The position numbers and the translations under genes were made by a program. A stretch of 58,783 bases of DNA from Phycisphaerales bacterium (GTDB lineage: Bacteria; Planctomycetota; Phycisphaerae; Phycisphaerales; SM1A02): positions 31,483 to 90,265 of the forward strand of contig JAKVBT010000011.1 in assembly GCA_022446905.1 (NCBI GenBank), in the 5' to 3' direction. Below the pieces are notes generated by a model. It saw nothing but the letters and a program-made list of their open reading frames with translations, was not told the DNA's origin and ran no database searches. Below, piece by piece: positions 1 through 9,456 of the stretch. Numbering within the stretch: position 1 is the first letter of the stretch; the number at the start of each line of letters is the position of its first letter.

Positions 1-1148
1 ATGTCGGCCTCGCAGGGTTGTCCGCAGATCGCGCATCCTGTGCCGACGCCAGCCCATGACCCACCGAGTTGATCACACTGCGCTTCTGTGATTGTGTCAC
101 AACCGGAGTTCAAGCAGCAGGCGCCAAGCGGGTCGCCGCAATCATCATTGCTATGGGTAGCACACGTGGCATCTGGGCCGAGCCAGGTCCCATACATGGA
201 ATGGCATAACAGTTCATTGGACAAGATGCAGTCAGATCCAAAACAGCAGACACCAATGTCTGGATTGGCGATGAGACCTACCGTGTGATATCGGCCAGCA
301 GCAATCTGTGCAAAGTGTTCATTGGTTGGTGTGCCGGGCGTAGCCTGAGTATTACCATAGAGCGTCGCATTCCCATTGAGCGAAAGACCAATGGCGTGAA
401 AATTACCAGCGGCGATGGTCACGAAAGGATCTCCGAAGCCTTCATCGAAGGTTTCGTCACATGCACAGAGTGGGGTGGAGCCCCATGCCAGGGCGGTGCC
501 GTCCGGAAGGTGGCCCATCGACCAACCGTCCCCTGCAACTACGCGAACGAACCGATAGGGACTGCCATCCTCCTGAGTCGGGATGTCACACTGTTGGGTT
601 TGGTTTTTGCCCCAGGCGATTGCTGTTCCATCTTCGCGCAAGCCAATGACATGCGACTCCCCAGCATCAATTTGAACAAACCGACCGCTCGGCACGAGGT
701 CTTGGCCGTAGATGTTGGAGCCCCAATGAAAGGCTTGTCCTACTCGGTTCAGTGCAAGTGTGTACTGTTGTCCAGCATCGACGTAGCTAAATGTTTGGCC
801 TAGTGCACTGGTGTTGCACTCCCCATTTCGGTTGTCGCCCCATGCAAAAATAGTTCCATCAGCGCGAAGACCAACCGCATGCCAAGAACCCGCTGCCAGC
901 TGCACGAACGATTCGTCTGTTGGCGCATCGCATTGACCATATTCATTGTCACCCCAAGCGAGGGCCTTGCCCTCTGGTGTCAGCCCCATGCTGAACATGT
1001 TTCCAGCGGCGACCTGAGTAAACAATTGTCCTGAAGGCACATCACATTGCCCCTCTGTGTTGCGTCCCCAGGCCACGGCTGCGGTCTGGGCGAATGCGGG
1101 GCTGGTCATGAGCAAGATGGCGAAAGAACCAATACATCGTGATCGCAT
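1..1148 (-). CDS. Secreted RCC1-like repeat protein with Cys-rich modules (3' end cut by window)
   Basis: The reading frame is open from an ATG at 1148 to the window edge, so about 382 residues are visible and the C-terminus is missing. AAGGA lies just upstream of the ATG, and residues 1-21 form a signal peptide ending in PAFAQ. Then come about seven repeats of 45-50 residues with the pattern AWG-x-N-x-x-GQC-D...F-x-x-IAAG-x-x-H-x-x-GL-x-x-DG, as in RCC1-type beta-propellers (alpha-tubulin suppressor-like repeats). After the propeller are two planctomycete Cys-rich modules (GVCCFGSDC and GACCLNSGC, each followed by spaced Cys). A dockerin-like pair would be expected next, outside the window. 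It probably acts outside the cytoplasm; the ligand is unknown. Confidence 0.8.
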   Translation of the reverse strand, partial: MRSRCIGSFAILLMTSPAFAQTAAVAWGRNTEGQCDVPSGQLFTQVAAGNMFSMGLTPEGKALAWGDNEYGQCDAPTDESFVQLAAGSWHAVGLRADGTIFAWGDNRNGECNTSALGQTFSYVDAGQQYTLALNRVGQAFHWGSNIYGQDLVPSGRFVQIDAGESHVIGLREDGTAIAWGKNQTQQCDIPTQEDGSPYRFVRVVAGDGWSMGHLPDGTALAWGSTPLCACDETFDEGFGDPFVTIAAGNFHAIGLSLNGNATLYGNTQATPGTPTNEHFAQIAAGRYHTVGLIANPDIGVCCFGSDCILSNELLCHSMYGTWLGPDATCATHSNDDCGDPLGACCLNSGCDTITEAQCDQLGGSWAGVGTGCAICGQPCEAD

Positions 1149-1397
1149 AGGTCGTCCTTCTCATTGGTGAATACGCAAGTTCAGAGTCAGACAGCGCACG
1201 GCACGACTGCTCATGGAACTGGGGATTGTACGCTCAGGACGCGATGAGAAAAGTGCAATGTTCAGTTTGCCCGGTTTGTGCCGGTTGGGGCGTCGCCATT
1301 CTTGAGGTGTTGCCGATGAGCATGCAAATCCACCAGGGATATCAGGTTCAATGGCGGCATAGCGACGTTGGAGGGGTCGACAGAAGGAGTTATTCCA

Positions 1398-2387
1398 ATG
1401 AAACTGCAAGGCGCGATACCGAGCGTTCTGCTGACCTGCTGCATGGCAGCATCTCCGCAGACTCTCCGGGCGGAGTGTTGTTTTGGGGACATCACTGGAG
1501 ATGGCGAGGTCAACGTAAATGAAATATTGTCGATTCTGATGTCATGGGGTCCATGCCCGGATCAGGGTCAAGCATGCCCGAGCGATGTTGATCAAAGCGG
1601 TGACGTTGATGTTGAAGATCTTCTTGCTGTTGCAGCGAGTTGGGGCCCTTGTGAGATCGCTCAAGACATGGAACCCTGTGTGGGCGAATTCATTGAGATT
1701 ACCTGCTGGGGTACTTTTCACGGTTCCAACAACAACTCTCGGTATCACGAAATGGTTGAGGGGCGAACCGTCATCACGACGGAAGCCATGGTGGCATACA
1801 ACAACTTGCGTGCTTTTATAGATCTGCCTCCCGTGGGCTATGAAGAGATTGGTCAATGGGCTTTTGATCAGGCGCTGACCAACAACAGTCAGGCCTGGGG
1901 CGATGATCTCAAGGGTGTCGGGCTGTACTACGCCATGCAGGGCGCCAAGGTCGGCTGGATAACTGACGAAGCGTATGACCCACAGATCCTTGCTGACATT
2001 CAGCGCACAGCGCGAACAGAGTGCAATCCGATTGTCATGAAGTCACTTGTGATGGACATGGTGCGTTCCTATGGAATGGAAGGGTATGCCGACTACCTCG
2101 AAGACAATGGCATGGATGATGCTTTCATCAACACACTGAAGATGGAACCACACTACGCCGGATGGATGCATGGAAGAACCCACGGATTTCGTTCAATCGA
2201 GGGGGTTGCGATTAACCATGACCTGAATCACCTGACAGTGTTGAGTTGGGATCAGACAGAACCTTTTATGAACGACACCTTTGATTGGCCACAGTGGAAT
2301 GCGCTGCTGGTGTCAGATTCTGGAGTCATTGAGTATTTCCAGAGCATGGTGGTTCTTGGAGATCCAGTTGGTCTCAATATGGAGTAG
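1398..2387 (+). CDS. Secreted protein with an N-terminal dockerin-like domain
   Basis: The ATG at 1398 follows AAGGAG by 8 nt; the frame is open 30 nt further upstream but has no ribosome site there. Residues 1-25 form a signal peptide. Residues 28-86 hold two EF-hand-like dockerin repeats (DITGDGEVNVNEILSILMSW and DVDQSGDVDVEDLLAVAASW), each followed by GPC. The remaining ~240 residues (from about MEPCVGEF) match no family I recognise; they are mostly helical in look, with His pairs such as INHDLNH. Dockerins in these bacteria usually sit at the C-terminus, so an N-terminal one is odd. The gene is divergent from the RCC1 gene and convergent with the sulfatase, with a hairpin between them. 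Confidence 0.75.
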   Translation: MKLQGAIPSVLLTCCMAASPQTLRAECCFGDITGDGEVNVNEILSILMSWGPCPDQGQACPSDVDQSGDVDVEDLLAVAASWGPCEIAQDMEPCVGEFIEITCWGTFHGSNNNSRYHEMVEGRTVITTEAMVAYNNLRAFIDLPPVGYEEIGQWAFDQALTNNSQAWGDDLKGVGLYYAMQGAKVGWITDEAYDPQILADIQRTARTECNPIVMKSLVMDMVRSYGMEGYADYLEDNGMDDAFINTLKMEPHYAGWMHGRTHGFRSIEGVAINHDLNHLTVLSWDQTEPFMNDTFDWPQWNALLVSDSGVIEYFQSMVVLGDPVGLNME

Positions 2388-2418
2388 TGAAGGGACTGCC
2401 TATCACGCAAGGAGGCCC

Positions 2419-2448
2419 ACAGCACCCCCGATACATCGGGGGTGCTGT
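2419..2448. terminator. Perfect 13-bp hairpin between convergent genes
   Basis: ACAGCACCCCCGA (2419-2431) pairs perfectly with TCGGGGGTGCTGT (2436-2448) around a TACA loop. It lies 31 nt after the stop of the dockerin gene and 31 nt after the stop of the sulfatase, so it can end transcription from both sides. There is no long T tract on either side, so it is an imperfect intrinsic terminator. Confidence 0.75.
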
Positions 2449-2478
2449 CATAATCGGGATGTGGCATGTGCCTGAGTA

Positions 2479-5457
2479 TTAGGGCTGAAGATAGGGGGCG
2501 CGAGTCGTTGTGAAGGGCTCAAGCATTTGTGATTCAAGGCGACTCTTGAGAAGAGCGATGGTTTCAGCCTGAGCCGGATCGCCTGCGATGTTATGCATCT
2601 CTTCGGGATCCGTATGCAGGTCAAAGAACTCCCACGATTCCAGATCGGGAAAGTACATCAATTTCCAGCGATCAGTTCTGATGCCAATATGTGCAGCGAC
2701 CGCGTGCGGCATCGGCTCGTAGTACTCATAGAAGACAGCATCGCGCCATGTGGCATGATCACCAGTGAGCAGTGGGGTAAGACTGGCTCCTGCCATTGGC
2801 ACAGCATCCATTGGGGGCTTAGCGCCACTGATTTCGACAAAAGTCGGAGCGAAATCCAAGTTCTGAACCAGTTCTTTGATGCGCGTGCCTGGTTCAATCA
2901 CGCTAGGCCAGCGCATCAGGAGTGGTACTTTTAGTGATGGTTCATACATGAACCGCTTGTCGTACCAGCCGTGTTCACCAAGAAAGAACCCTTGATCGCT
3001 TGTGTAGATTACGAGGGTGTTGTCAGAGAGGCCAGATGTGTCAAGCCAGTCAAGCACACGGCCAACGTTGTCATCGACTGATGCAATGCAGCGGAGATAG
3101 TCCTTGATGTAGCGCTGATATCGAAGTTCTTTTTGTGCTGTGGCGGCCTCATCGGGATCTTCTATTTGTTGAATATGCTCCATGGAAGCTGCATAGGCTG
3201 CATTGCGTGGTGCATAGGCGTCGTTCCAATCAGCGCGTTGCTGGTCAGACATGCGAGCTAGAACATCGTGCATCCACTTGTCCGGCCCTGCATCTTCAAC
3301 ATCTCCATGTTTGGCATCTATCTTGAGGTCGTAAAAGTCGAAGGTGTGATCGGCAATCGTCATTTCTTGTAACTGGGCAGCAGGTCGGCCAGCCCAGGTA
3401 TCCAGCAGTGTGCTTGGAACTGGTATCTCAGTGTCGTCAAGACTGTGTAGATACTCTGGCCCGGGCATCCAGTTGCGATGCGGTGCCTTGTGTTGCAGCA
3501 TCAACAAGAAAGGGCGATCTGGATGGCGTTGGTGATTCAGCCAATCCAGTGCTAGATCGGTCGTGATGTCGGTCACATACCCATCAATGCGTCTGCGTCC
3601 AGACTCTGAGCGAAAGTCCGGCGCGTAATAGTGGCCCTGACCGGGAAGGACTTCCCAGTGATCAAAACCAGCCGGATCACTGCGAAGATGCCATTTGCCG
3701 ATCATCGCTGTTTGATAGCCAACTTCCTGAAGCATGGAAGGAAATGTAGGGATGGTCGGATCGAGTCTTGTTGCGTTGTCGATAATTCCATTCTGATGGC
3801 TATGCAGTCCTGTGAGCACGACCGCACGTGCGGGAGCGCAGATGCCGTTGGTACAGAAGGCGTTGTCGAATACAGCGCCTTCGGCGGCGATCCGATCGAT
3901 GTTTGGCGTTTGTGTGATTTTGGATCCGTGTGCACTGACTGCTTCGGCTGAGTGATCATCGCTGTAAATGAAGATGATGTTGGGTCGTGCAGCAGTTATG
4001 CCTACAGTCTCAGGAACAGTGATTGGTTTGCCACTATCGATGTCAATTGATGTTTGCGCACCACGGTCCGTCATCCATACGCGCATACGCTCGATCATGT
4101 CGGCAGTGACTTCTGGTTGCTCCGATGAAAGGTTGTGCTGCTCCCCGATGTCATTCGCAAGGTCATAAAGTTCAACGCGCGGGCCGTCATGAAACAGAAT
4201 GAGTTTCCAGTCATCATGTCGGATAGACGTAAATGGTTCGATGCCGGCACCATCTGCGTGTACTTGATGGGGCTGATTCCATCCGATCGTGCGCGGTGTT
4301 TGGTCATCGCCTCGAAAGGCGGCACGTAGGTCGATTCCGTCCGTTAAGTGCTTCGGGGGTGGGCTGATGCCAGCCGCAGCGAGAAAGGTTGGATATAAAT
4401 CATGGGTGACAGCCATGGCCTCCGGTCGACTGCCCGGTGTGGTCAGTCCGGGCCAGCGCACAATCCAAGGAACGCGTGTGCCGCCCTCGTAGGCAGAGGA
4501 TTTGCCGCTGCGTAGAGGGGTATTTCGGTCCTTGGGACGCCCGGCGCGCCCAGAGACGCCGCCATTGTCACTGGTGAAGATCACAATGGTGTCATCTGCG
4601 ATCCCGTTGGCTTCCAATCTGGCAAGGAGGTCACCCACGGCATTATCGACCGACTCGACCATCGTGGCATAGGCTGCTTCACGACCTTCGAGGCCCGGGT
4701 AGTGTTCCAATAGGCGATCGTTGGCCATGACAGGTGTATGTACGGCATAGGGCGCAAAGTTCATGAAGAAGGGGGTGTCATCTTTTGCGGCGCGATCAAT
4801 CTCAGCGCAAGCCTGTTCGCTGAGTGCTTCGGTGAGGTAAATCTTTTGGCCGTGATAGGATTCGAGGCCCGGCACATCCCACACACTTTTTTCCCCTGGC
4901 TTATTGCGTTTACCAGCATGACTGAAGTTGTGCGTGCCGAGGTAGGAGGAAGGAGCGCCGCTTCCGTGTCCAGCAATGTTGACCTCAAATCCAAGGTTCT
5001 TGGGGTCACTGCCAGCGGTGTCGTGAGCACCAAAGTGAGCTTTGCCGACGTGAATTGTTCGATATCCAGCGTCTTGCAATAGTTCTGTCAGGTGGTGTGG
5101 TGATGGTTGCAGCCCATCGGTGTTCCATGCAGGTGGACGAAGCCGAGGGTGTTTTCTGGAGTTGTCTTTGCCTTTGCGCAGTGTCCAAAAAGTTGTTCGG
5201 TGACGCGCAGGTGTCTGGCCAGTCAGCAAACTGACACGAGATGGTGTGCATACTGGCCCACTAGAATATGCATTGGTCAGTACAGCCCCATCGGCAGCGA
5301 GGCGTTCAATATGAGGTGTTCGCCACGCATCGTGATATGGCGCTGACTCGAGGTGCATGCGTACCGCGGTATCCTGCCATCCAAGATCATCGACGTGGAT
5401 CAGCAGGATATTTGGTTGAGTGGTGGCAAACGTCAGCGTGAGCAGTGTTGTGATCAT
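2479..5457 (-). CDS. Two-domain secreted sulfatase (tandem arylsulfatase fusion)
   Basis: 992 residues, about twice the usual sulfatase length. Residues 1-13 are a short signal-like segment. Domain 1 (about 14-470) has the metal Asp pair at 23-24, the formylglycine site C70-T-P-S-R74 and a DNGG metal site near 297-300. Domain 2 (about 490-985) starts anew with PNIIFIYSDDH, and has C540-A-P-A-R544 and a TSDQGFFLGEHGW segment. Both sites fit the C-x-P-x-R signature of family S1 sulfatases, so both halves should be active if matured by a formylglycine-generating enzyme, which is not in this window. The linker is short (about 470-490). Likely substrates are sulfated algal polysaccharides (inference). 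The start at 5457 has only a weak ribosome site. Confidence 0.93.
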   Translation of the reverse strand: MITTLLTLTFATTQPNILLIHVDDLGWQDTAVRMHLESAPYHDAWRTPHIERLAADGAVLTNAYSSGPVCTPSRVSLLTGQTPARHRTTFWTLRKGKDNSRKHPRLRPPAWNTDGLQPSPHHLTELLQDAGYRTIHVGKAHFGAHDTAGSDPKNLGFEVNIAGHGSGAPSSYLGTHNFSHAGKRNKPGEKSVWDVPGLESYHGQKIYLTEALSEQACAEIDRAAKDDTPFFMNFAPYAVHTPVMANDRLLEHYPGLEGREAAYATMVESVDNAVGDLLARLEANGIADDTIVIFTSDNGGVSGRAGRPKDRNTPLRSGKSSAYEGGTRVPWIVRWPGLTTPGSRPEAMAVTHDLYPTFLAAAGISPPPKHLTDGIDLRAAFRGDDQTPRTIGWNQPHQVHADGAGIEPFTSIRHDDWKLILFHDGPRVELYDLANDIGEQHNLSSEQPEVTADMIERMRVWMTDRGAQTSIDIDSGKPITVPETVGITAARPNIIFIYSDDHSAEAVSAHGSKITQTPNIDRIAAEGAVFDNAFCTNGICAPARAVVLTGLHSHQNGIIDNATRLDPTIPTFPSMLQEVGYQTAMIGKWHLRSDPAGFDHWEVLPGQGHYYAPDFRSESGRRRIDGYVTDITTDLALDWLNHQRHPDRPFLLMLQHKAPHRNWMPGPEYLHSLDDTEIPVPSTLLDTWAGRPAAQLQEMTIADHTFDFYDLKIDAKHGDVEDAGPDKWMHDVLARMSDQQRADWNDAYAPRNAAYAASMEHIQQIEDPDEAATAQKELRYQRYIKDYLRCIASVDDNVGRVLDWLDTSGLSDNTLVIYTSDQGFFLGEHGWYDKRFMYEPSLKVPLLMRWPSVIEPGTRIKELVQNLDFAPTFVEISGAKPPMDAVPMAGASLTPLLTGDHATWRDAVFYEYYEPMPHAVAAHIGIRTDRWKLMYFPDLESWEFFDLHTDPEEMHNIAGDPAQAETIALLKSRLESQMLEPFTTTRAPYLQP

Positions 5458-5582
5458 CCGCTGATGGTACTACCCGCGAGCAATGTGACGCGGTGGTCAA
5501 TTGCAGGTCACCTCCAGCCAAAAGCGTCAGGATTTCATGTCACTCGGTCATGTCGACTCGTTGAAAAGTGTGTTGGACGTCT

Positions 5583-5790
5583 TCAGCACTCGCCAAATGC
5601 GGCGATCAGCACAAGAAGATCATCCACCGTAATCATGCCGTCGCCATTCAAATCATGGTCGTCATTTGCGGTGCCGAAAACAGCCAGCAGGCTGAGTAGG
5701 TCATCGATATCAACTGCGCCACTTTCATCATAGTCACCAGCGCACGTGGTGCAGGTGTTGGATGTGCATTCCACGCCTTCGCCGAGGAAG
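5583..5790 (-). repeat. Dockerin cassette repeat, copy A
   Basis: This 208-nt stretch encoding the C-terminal Cys motif and dockerin pair matches 6495-6702 base for base except for about a dozen differences, most of them near the 3' end of the gene or in third codon positions. The offset is exactly 912 nt, with no indel. The rest of the two genes is clearly diverged. Confidence 0.9.
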
Positions 5791-6452
5791 TCATACCCTG
5801 CATTGTTGCAACTGTATTCCGGAACGAATACGCAATTTCCATTGGTCATGCAGCAAGCTCCCCAGACGTTGGGTATGTCCAGTTGCAATGAAAGTCTGGC
5901 AGGATTCGTTCCAGTGTTATAAATAGTCACTGTGTTGCTTGTTGCGACGTAGTATCGGAATGCAATCTTGCCGGTTTTTCTCGCGGACTCTACGGCACTG
6001 GATGACAAACCGATTGAAAGCGATCCGCCCCAGACATATTGACTGGATTGCCAATCCGGGGCATTGATGACCGACATGGCGGAGGTTGTGTTCAATGAGC
6101 CGCTCATGGCCTTCAGTCCCAAGGTCGCAGATCCGCCCTGGTCGCTGTACTGCGTCTCGCCTTTAAAGGTGGCAGAAACGATGGTGGCGTCTTCTGGGAT
6201 GCCCGATAGATCAAAAGTCCAGAACGCATTGCGCCGTGATTGAATACAACTACCTGCGTAACTTTGGCAAGTCCTCGTACTTGTGGTTGCTCCATTGAAG
6301 TTAGACAGACTTCCGAAACTGCAACAATTGGTCGATCCGAGTGATGCAGTCTGATCCCACTCAATGTCCATTGTGTAGGTGCCTCCAATGACAGCGTTTC
6401 CAAATGTCAGTGATGAGGCGATGGCAATGCTTAAAAGGAATTGGTTTTTCAT
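5583..6452 (-). CDS. Secreted protein with Cys-rich module and C-terminal dockerin-like domain
   Basis: 289 residues. A signal peptide (about 1-22) is followed by a beta-rich domain resembling the DNRLRE/CBM-like fold found in planctomycete surface proteins (FWTFDLSGIP, then VSATFKGE). Residues about 196-230 form the Cys-rich module (WGACCMTNGNC...VECTSNTC). The end is a dockerin-like EF-hand pair (DYDESGAVDIDDLLSLLAVF and DLNGDGMITVDDLLVLIAAF). The tail is almost identical to that of the gene upstream (stop at 6495), so the two are paralogues or have exchanged tails. Substrate or ligand unknown. Confidence 0.8.
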   Translation of the reverse strand: MKNQFLLSIAIASSLTFGNAVIGGTYTMDIEWDQTASLGSTNCCSFGSLSNFNGATTSTRTCQSYAGSCIQSRRNAFWTFDLSGIPEDATIVSATFKGETQYSDQGGSATLGLKAMSGSLNTTSAMSVINAPDWQSSQYVWGGSLSIGLSSSAVESARKTGKIAFRYYVATSNTVTIYNTGTNPARLSLQLDIPNVWGACCMTNGNCVFVPEYSCNNAGYDFLGEGVECTSNTCTTCAGDYDESGAVDIDDLLSLLAVFGTANDDHDLNGDGMITVDDLLVLIAAFGEC

Positions 6453-6494
6453 CGATTATCCAATCTGTAGTTGTAGGTTTGTTGTAAGAATGAT

Positions 6495-6702
6495 TCAGCA
6501 ATTGCCAAATGCAGCGATCAGCACAAGAAGATCATCTACTGTGATCATGCCGTCGCCATTTAAATCATGGTCGTCATTTGCGGTGCCGAAAACAGCCAGC
6601 AGGCTGAGTAGGTCATCGATATCAACTGCGCCACTTTCGTCATAGTCACCAGCGCACGTGGTGCAGGTGTTGGATGTGCATTCCACGCCTTCGCCAAGAA
6701 AG
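6495..6702 (-). repeat. Dockerin cassette repeat, copy B
   Basis: Second copy of the 208-nt cassette described at 5583-5790. The near-identity covers synonymous sites, which points to recent duplication or gene conversion rather than protein-level constraint alone. Confidence 0.9.
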
Positions 6703-7349
6703 GTAAATCCGACGTTCTCGCAGCTCAATTGCTCAGCTTCAAAGCACACTCCATTGCTGGCACAGCAGGCGCCCATCCCGACCGAGGTGTTGATCAGTAA
6801 GTGGGTCCGCCCAGTGCCGTAGTTGGTGAGCGTCATTGGTGATTCGACGTTTGTTCGGGCGACTACTAAGAGATACTGCTGATCAGTGGATTGCAGGACG
6901 CTGGTAGGAATGGGAAAAGAGTAAGTAGAACTTCCCGGCCAGTTGATTGGCATCAATAAATCTGGCGTGGACATAGCATCGTTGACATCTGCGACAGTCA
7001 TTTGTGCAGCGTTATGCCAGTGAAGATAGATATGACCTGATCCATAGGCCCCACTTCGTTGGCCTGTTACTGCAATGTCGGTTACTAATGATCTGTCCAG
7101 TGAAGATGGGATTTCGAAAAGCCATGCGCCTTTCTTGCTGTCACCCATGCAGTACCCACCCATGTAGGTGCAGTCTTCGATAATGATCGAGGTCGGATTC
7201 GAACTCATGGAGTACGTTCCGCAACACGATCCCCAGTTGCTTGATGGGGTGGTTTGGCCTGAATGAATTGCGTGAACGGTATGGCTCGCCGCCTGCAGTC
7301 CCGCAGTTAGTGAGAGGCAAAGTGCAATAGCACCAAGTTGAATAGGCAT
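6495..7349 (-). CDS. Secreted protein with Cys-rich module and C-terminal dockerin-like domain (paralogue tail)
   Basis: 284 residues from the ATG at 7349, which has GGAG 9 nt upstream and opens a clean signal peptide (MPIQLGAIALCLSLTAG). The frame runs 99 nt further up, but that extension is charged and not signal-like. The body (about 25-220) is beta-rich and contains a Cys-rich N-terminal part (WGSCCGTYSM). It resembles the neighbouring 5583-6452 protein in plan but not closely in sequence. The GACCASNGVC module and the dockerin pair then match the neighbour almost perfectly. The two genes are 42 nt apart and probably co-transcribed. Confidence 0.78.
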   Translation of the reverse strand: MPIQLGAIALCLSLTAGLQAASHTVHAIHSGQTTPSSNWGSCCGTYSMSSNPTSIIIEDCTYMGGYCMGDSKKGAWLFEIPSSLDRSLVTDIAVTGQRSGAYGSGHIYLHWHNAAQMTVADVNDAMSTPDLLMPINWPGSSTYSFPIPTSVLQSTDQQYLLVVARTNVESPMTLTNYGTGRTHLLINTSVGMGACCASNGVCFEAEQLSCENVGFTFLGEGVECTSNTCTTCAGDYDESGAVDIDDLLSLLAVFGTANDDHDLNGDGMITVDDLLVLIAAFGNC

Positions 7350-7608
7350 GTGATTGACTCCAATCGTGGGAGTAATGGGACAGCGGAGCGCGTCGTCACG
7401 GAGGCTCCTTCGGTATGACAATGTGGCATTTGCGCAAACTCCGGTCATGGGAGATCGAGGCTCTCGGGCAAGTCGTCACGGACGTCCGAAACCTGTATGG
7501 CTTGAACCTATCAGGGCTCGCAGGATTGAGCAAGACCTGTTGGTCTAAGTTGGTCAGATCTTGAAAACAAAGGCCATTGGTGGGCCAGTAGATGTTCTGG
7601 TGACCGAT

Positions 7609-9399
7609 TTAGGCGTCGACGTGATCAAGCAGGAAGCGTGCCCAGCCACGGGTCTTGCGTTCTGTTGGGCCATCAGATTCGGCCATCAGCCAGTCACGCA
7701 CCGGTACATGGAATCCAGTTTTCTTGCGATGGCGAATCGCATCGGGCATGCGTTGATCAGGTAGTGAGGCTAGATCAAGTTTGGTCAGTCTGGTTGGTCC
7801 AGCGACAATGTCGGCTAGGGATGCAAGCAGCACTCGGTCAACCAGTGGGACACGAATTTCAAGACTGTGTGCCATGCCGGCCCAGTCCGCATCGCGCAGT
7901 AATTGACCGCGCATATACCAGTTCATTTCCAGTGCAGCGACTTGTCCTTCTAAGGTTGAGATGTCTGCAGCGTCATCGCGAAGTCGTGCCCTGAGATTGA
8001 GCCGCTCCCAGCCGACGCGAACGATGTCGGGATCAAGTACTGAAGGGAGTTCCCAGGGCAGGTAGAGCCCGCGGCGCAAGAGGTACGCATCACCAGTGTT
8101 GGTTCCGAGTTCGAAGAGGCTCGCGTATTTGGGTGAGGTCATGCGTGAAATGAGCGGTCCCGCAACTCGGCGCATCATGCCGCCGGCTATGGCGGCACCC
8201 GGCAACCGCCCGACCGTCCGAACGACTTTTGGGATGGTTGTGAAACTTGGGTATCCCTGTAGAAACTCGTCACCGCCAGTACCTGAGATGGTGGTCTTGA
8301 GTCCTGCGCTCACAGCAGCGCGTGATACGAAGTAGGTATTGGTGCCATCGACGCTCGGCTGATCCATGGCATGCAGCAAGCGGTCACGCTCACCGGCAAA
8401 TTCAGCTTGCCCAATCTCAATGCTCTGATGTTCAGTCCCGTAGGCCTTGGCTACCGCCTCAGCAAGCCCACGCTCGTCGCGATCAGTGCCGCGGTAAATG
8501 TCAAAGCCAAGTGTCACTGTCTTGAGATGCTCGTGTCCTGTCATCGCGGCGAGTGCAATGAGGGTGGTCGAATCGACCCCAGCTGAGAGGAAGAACCCAA
8601 CTGGTACATCGGCTACTAGATGGTGCGCAATCGTGTCATCCATTGCTTCTCGGAGCCGGGCACGTCTTTCCTCCAGCGCTACTGGAGCAGCGTCGTGTTG
8701 TTTGCGCAAAAGGTCTGCGATATCAAAGAACCGTCGAATGTCTGGTTCGCCACCAAGCTCCACAGTCAATGTATGGCCTGCTGGAAGGGCTTCAATCGCA
8801 GCGCGGATCGTGAATGGATCAGGCACATAGCCCAGCAGAAGGAAACCGACCTGGCCAGCCGGATCGAGTTGGCGGGACACCGCGCCGCCGGCGAGCAGTG
8901 CCTTGATGCTGGAGGCAAAGCGAAGTACGCCCCTGTCATTGGAAAAATAGAAGGGCTTGATGCCATGAGGATCTCGCGCGGCAAAGAGGCGTTTGCGTTT
9001 TTCGTCCCAGATCGCAAACGCATACATGCCCCGAAGGCGCTCGGTCATAGCTTCGCCGTCGACAGCGTAGAGCCCGAGGAGCACTTCAGTATCACTTCCT
9101 GTGCGAACGTGATAGCCCTTAGATGCCAAGTAGCGCTGCAGTTCTTTGTAGTTGTAGATCTCGCCGTTGTACGTGATGGTGAGGTCGTGCTCGACATCTC
9201 GCATGGGCTGAGCGCCAGTGGTAGTTGGATCAATGATCGCAAGTCGGCGATGTGCCAGGCCAATGGGGCTATGCTCAGAGTGCCACTGGCCGCTTCCGTC
9301 TGGTCCACGCGGTGTCATCGCATCGTTGATGCGCGATAACTCGGCCTGATCGACCTCCTGTGAACTGCTATATGCGTAGATGCCAGCGATGCCGCACAT
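7609..9399 (-). CDS. asnB: Asparagine synthase (glutamine-hydrolysing), exopolysaccharide-cluster type
   Basis: 596 residues starting at the ATG at 9399, which gives the N-terminal MCGIAG with the catalytic Cys exposed after Met removal; the frame is open 30 nt further up but that start would bury the Cys. The N-terminal Ntn glutaminase domain (about 2-215) has RGPDGSG, AHRRLAI and NGEIYNY. The C-terminal synthetase domain has a PP-loop reading SAGVDS instead of the usual SGGxDS, and SGTGGDE further on. The final RHRKKTGFHVPV is typical of AsnB homologues found with polysaccharide genes. Such enzymes amidate Asp or sugar-linked acids. It is separated by about 250 nt from the secreted protein genes on both sides. 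Confidence 0.93.
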   Translation of the reverse strand: MCGIAGIYAYSSSQEVDQAELSRINDAMTPRGPDGSGQWHSEHSPIGLAHRRLAIIDPTTTGAQPMRDVEHDLTITYNGEIYNYKELQRYLASKGYHVRTGSDTEVLLGLYAVDGEAMTERLRGMYAFAIWDEKRKRLFAARDPHGIKPFYFSNDRGVLRFASSIKALLAGGAVSRQLDPAGQVGFLLLGYVPDPFTIRAAIEALPAGHTLTVELGGEPDIRRFFDIADLLRKQHDAAPVALEERRARLREAMDDTIAHHLVADVPVGFFLSAGVDSTTLIALAAMTGHEHLKTVTLGFDIYRGTDRDERGLAEAVAKAYGTEHQSIEIGQAEFAGERDRLLHAMDQPSVDGTNTYFVSRAAVSAGLKTTISGTGGDEFLQGYPSFTTIPKVVRTVGRLPGAAIAGGMMRRVAGPLISRMTSPKYASLFELGTNTGDAYLLRRGLYLPWELPSVLDPDIVRVGWERLNLRARLRDDAADISTLEGQVAALEMNWYMRGQLLRDADWAGMAHSLEIRVPLVDRVLLASLADIVAGPTRLTKLDLASLPDQRMPDAIRHRKKTGFHVPVRDWLMAESDGPTERKTRGWARFLLDHVDA

Positions 9400-9456
9400 G
9401 GTTAGGCCGCTTCTCCCTGCGAGCCTCAATGGTACCGAACGTATTGGAACTGAGTA

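Noticed and set aside
285-803. A 172-codon plus-strand frame inside the first gene
   Set aside because: The minus strand carries a clear RCC1-repeat protein with signal peptide across the same bases.
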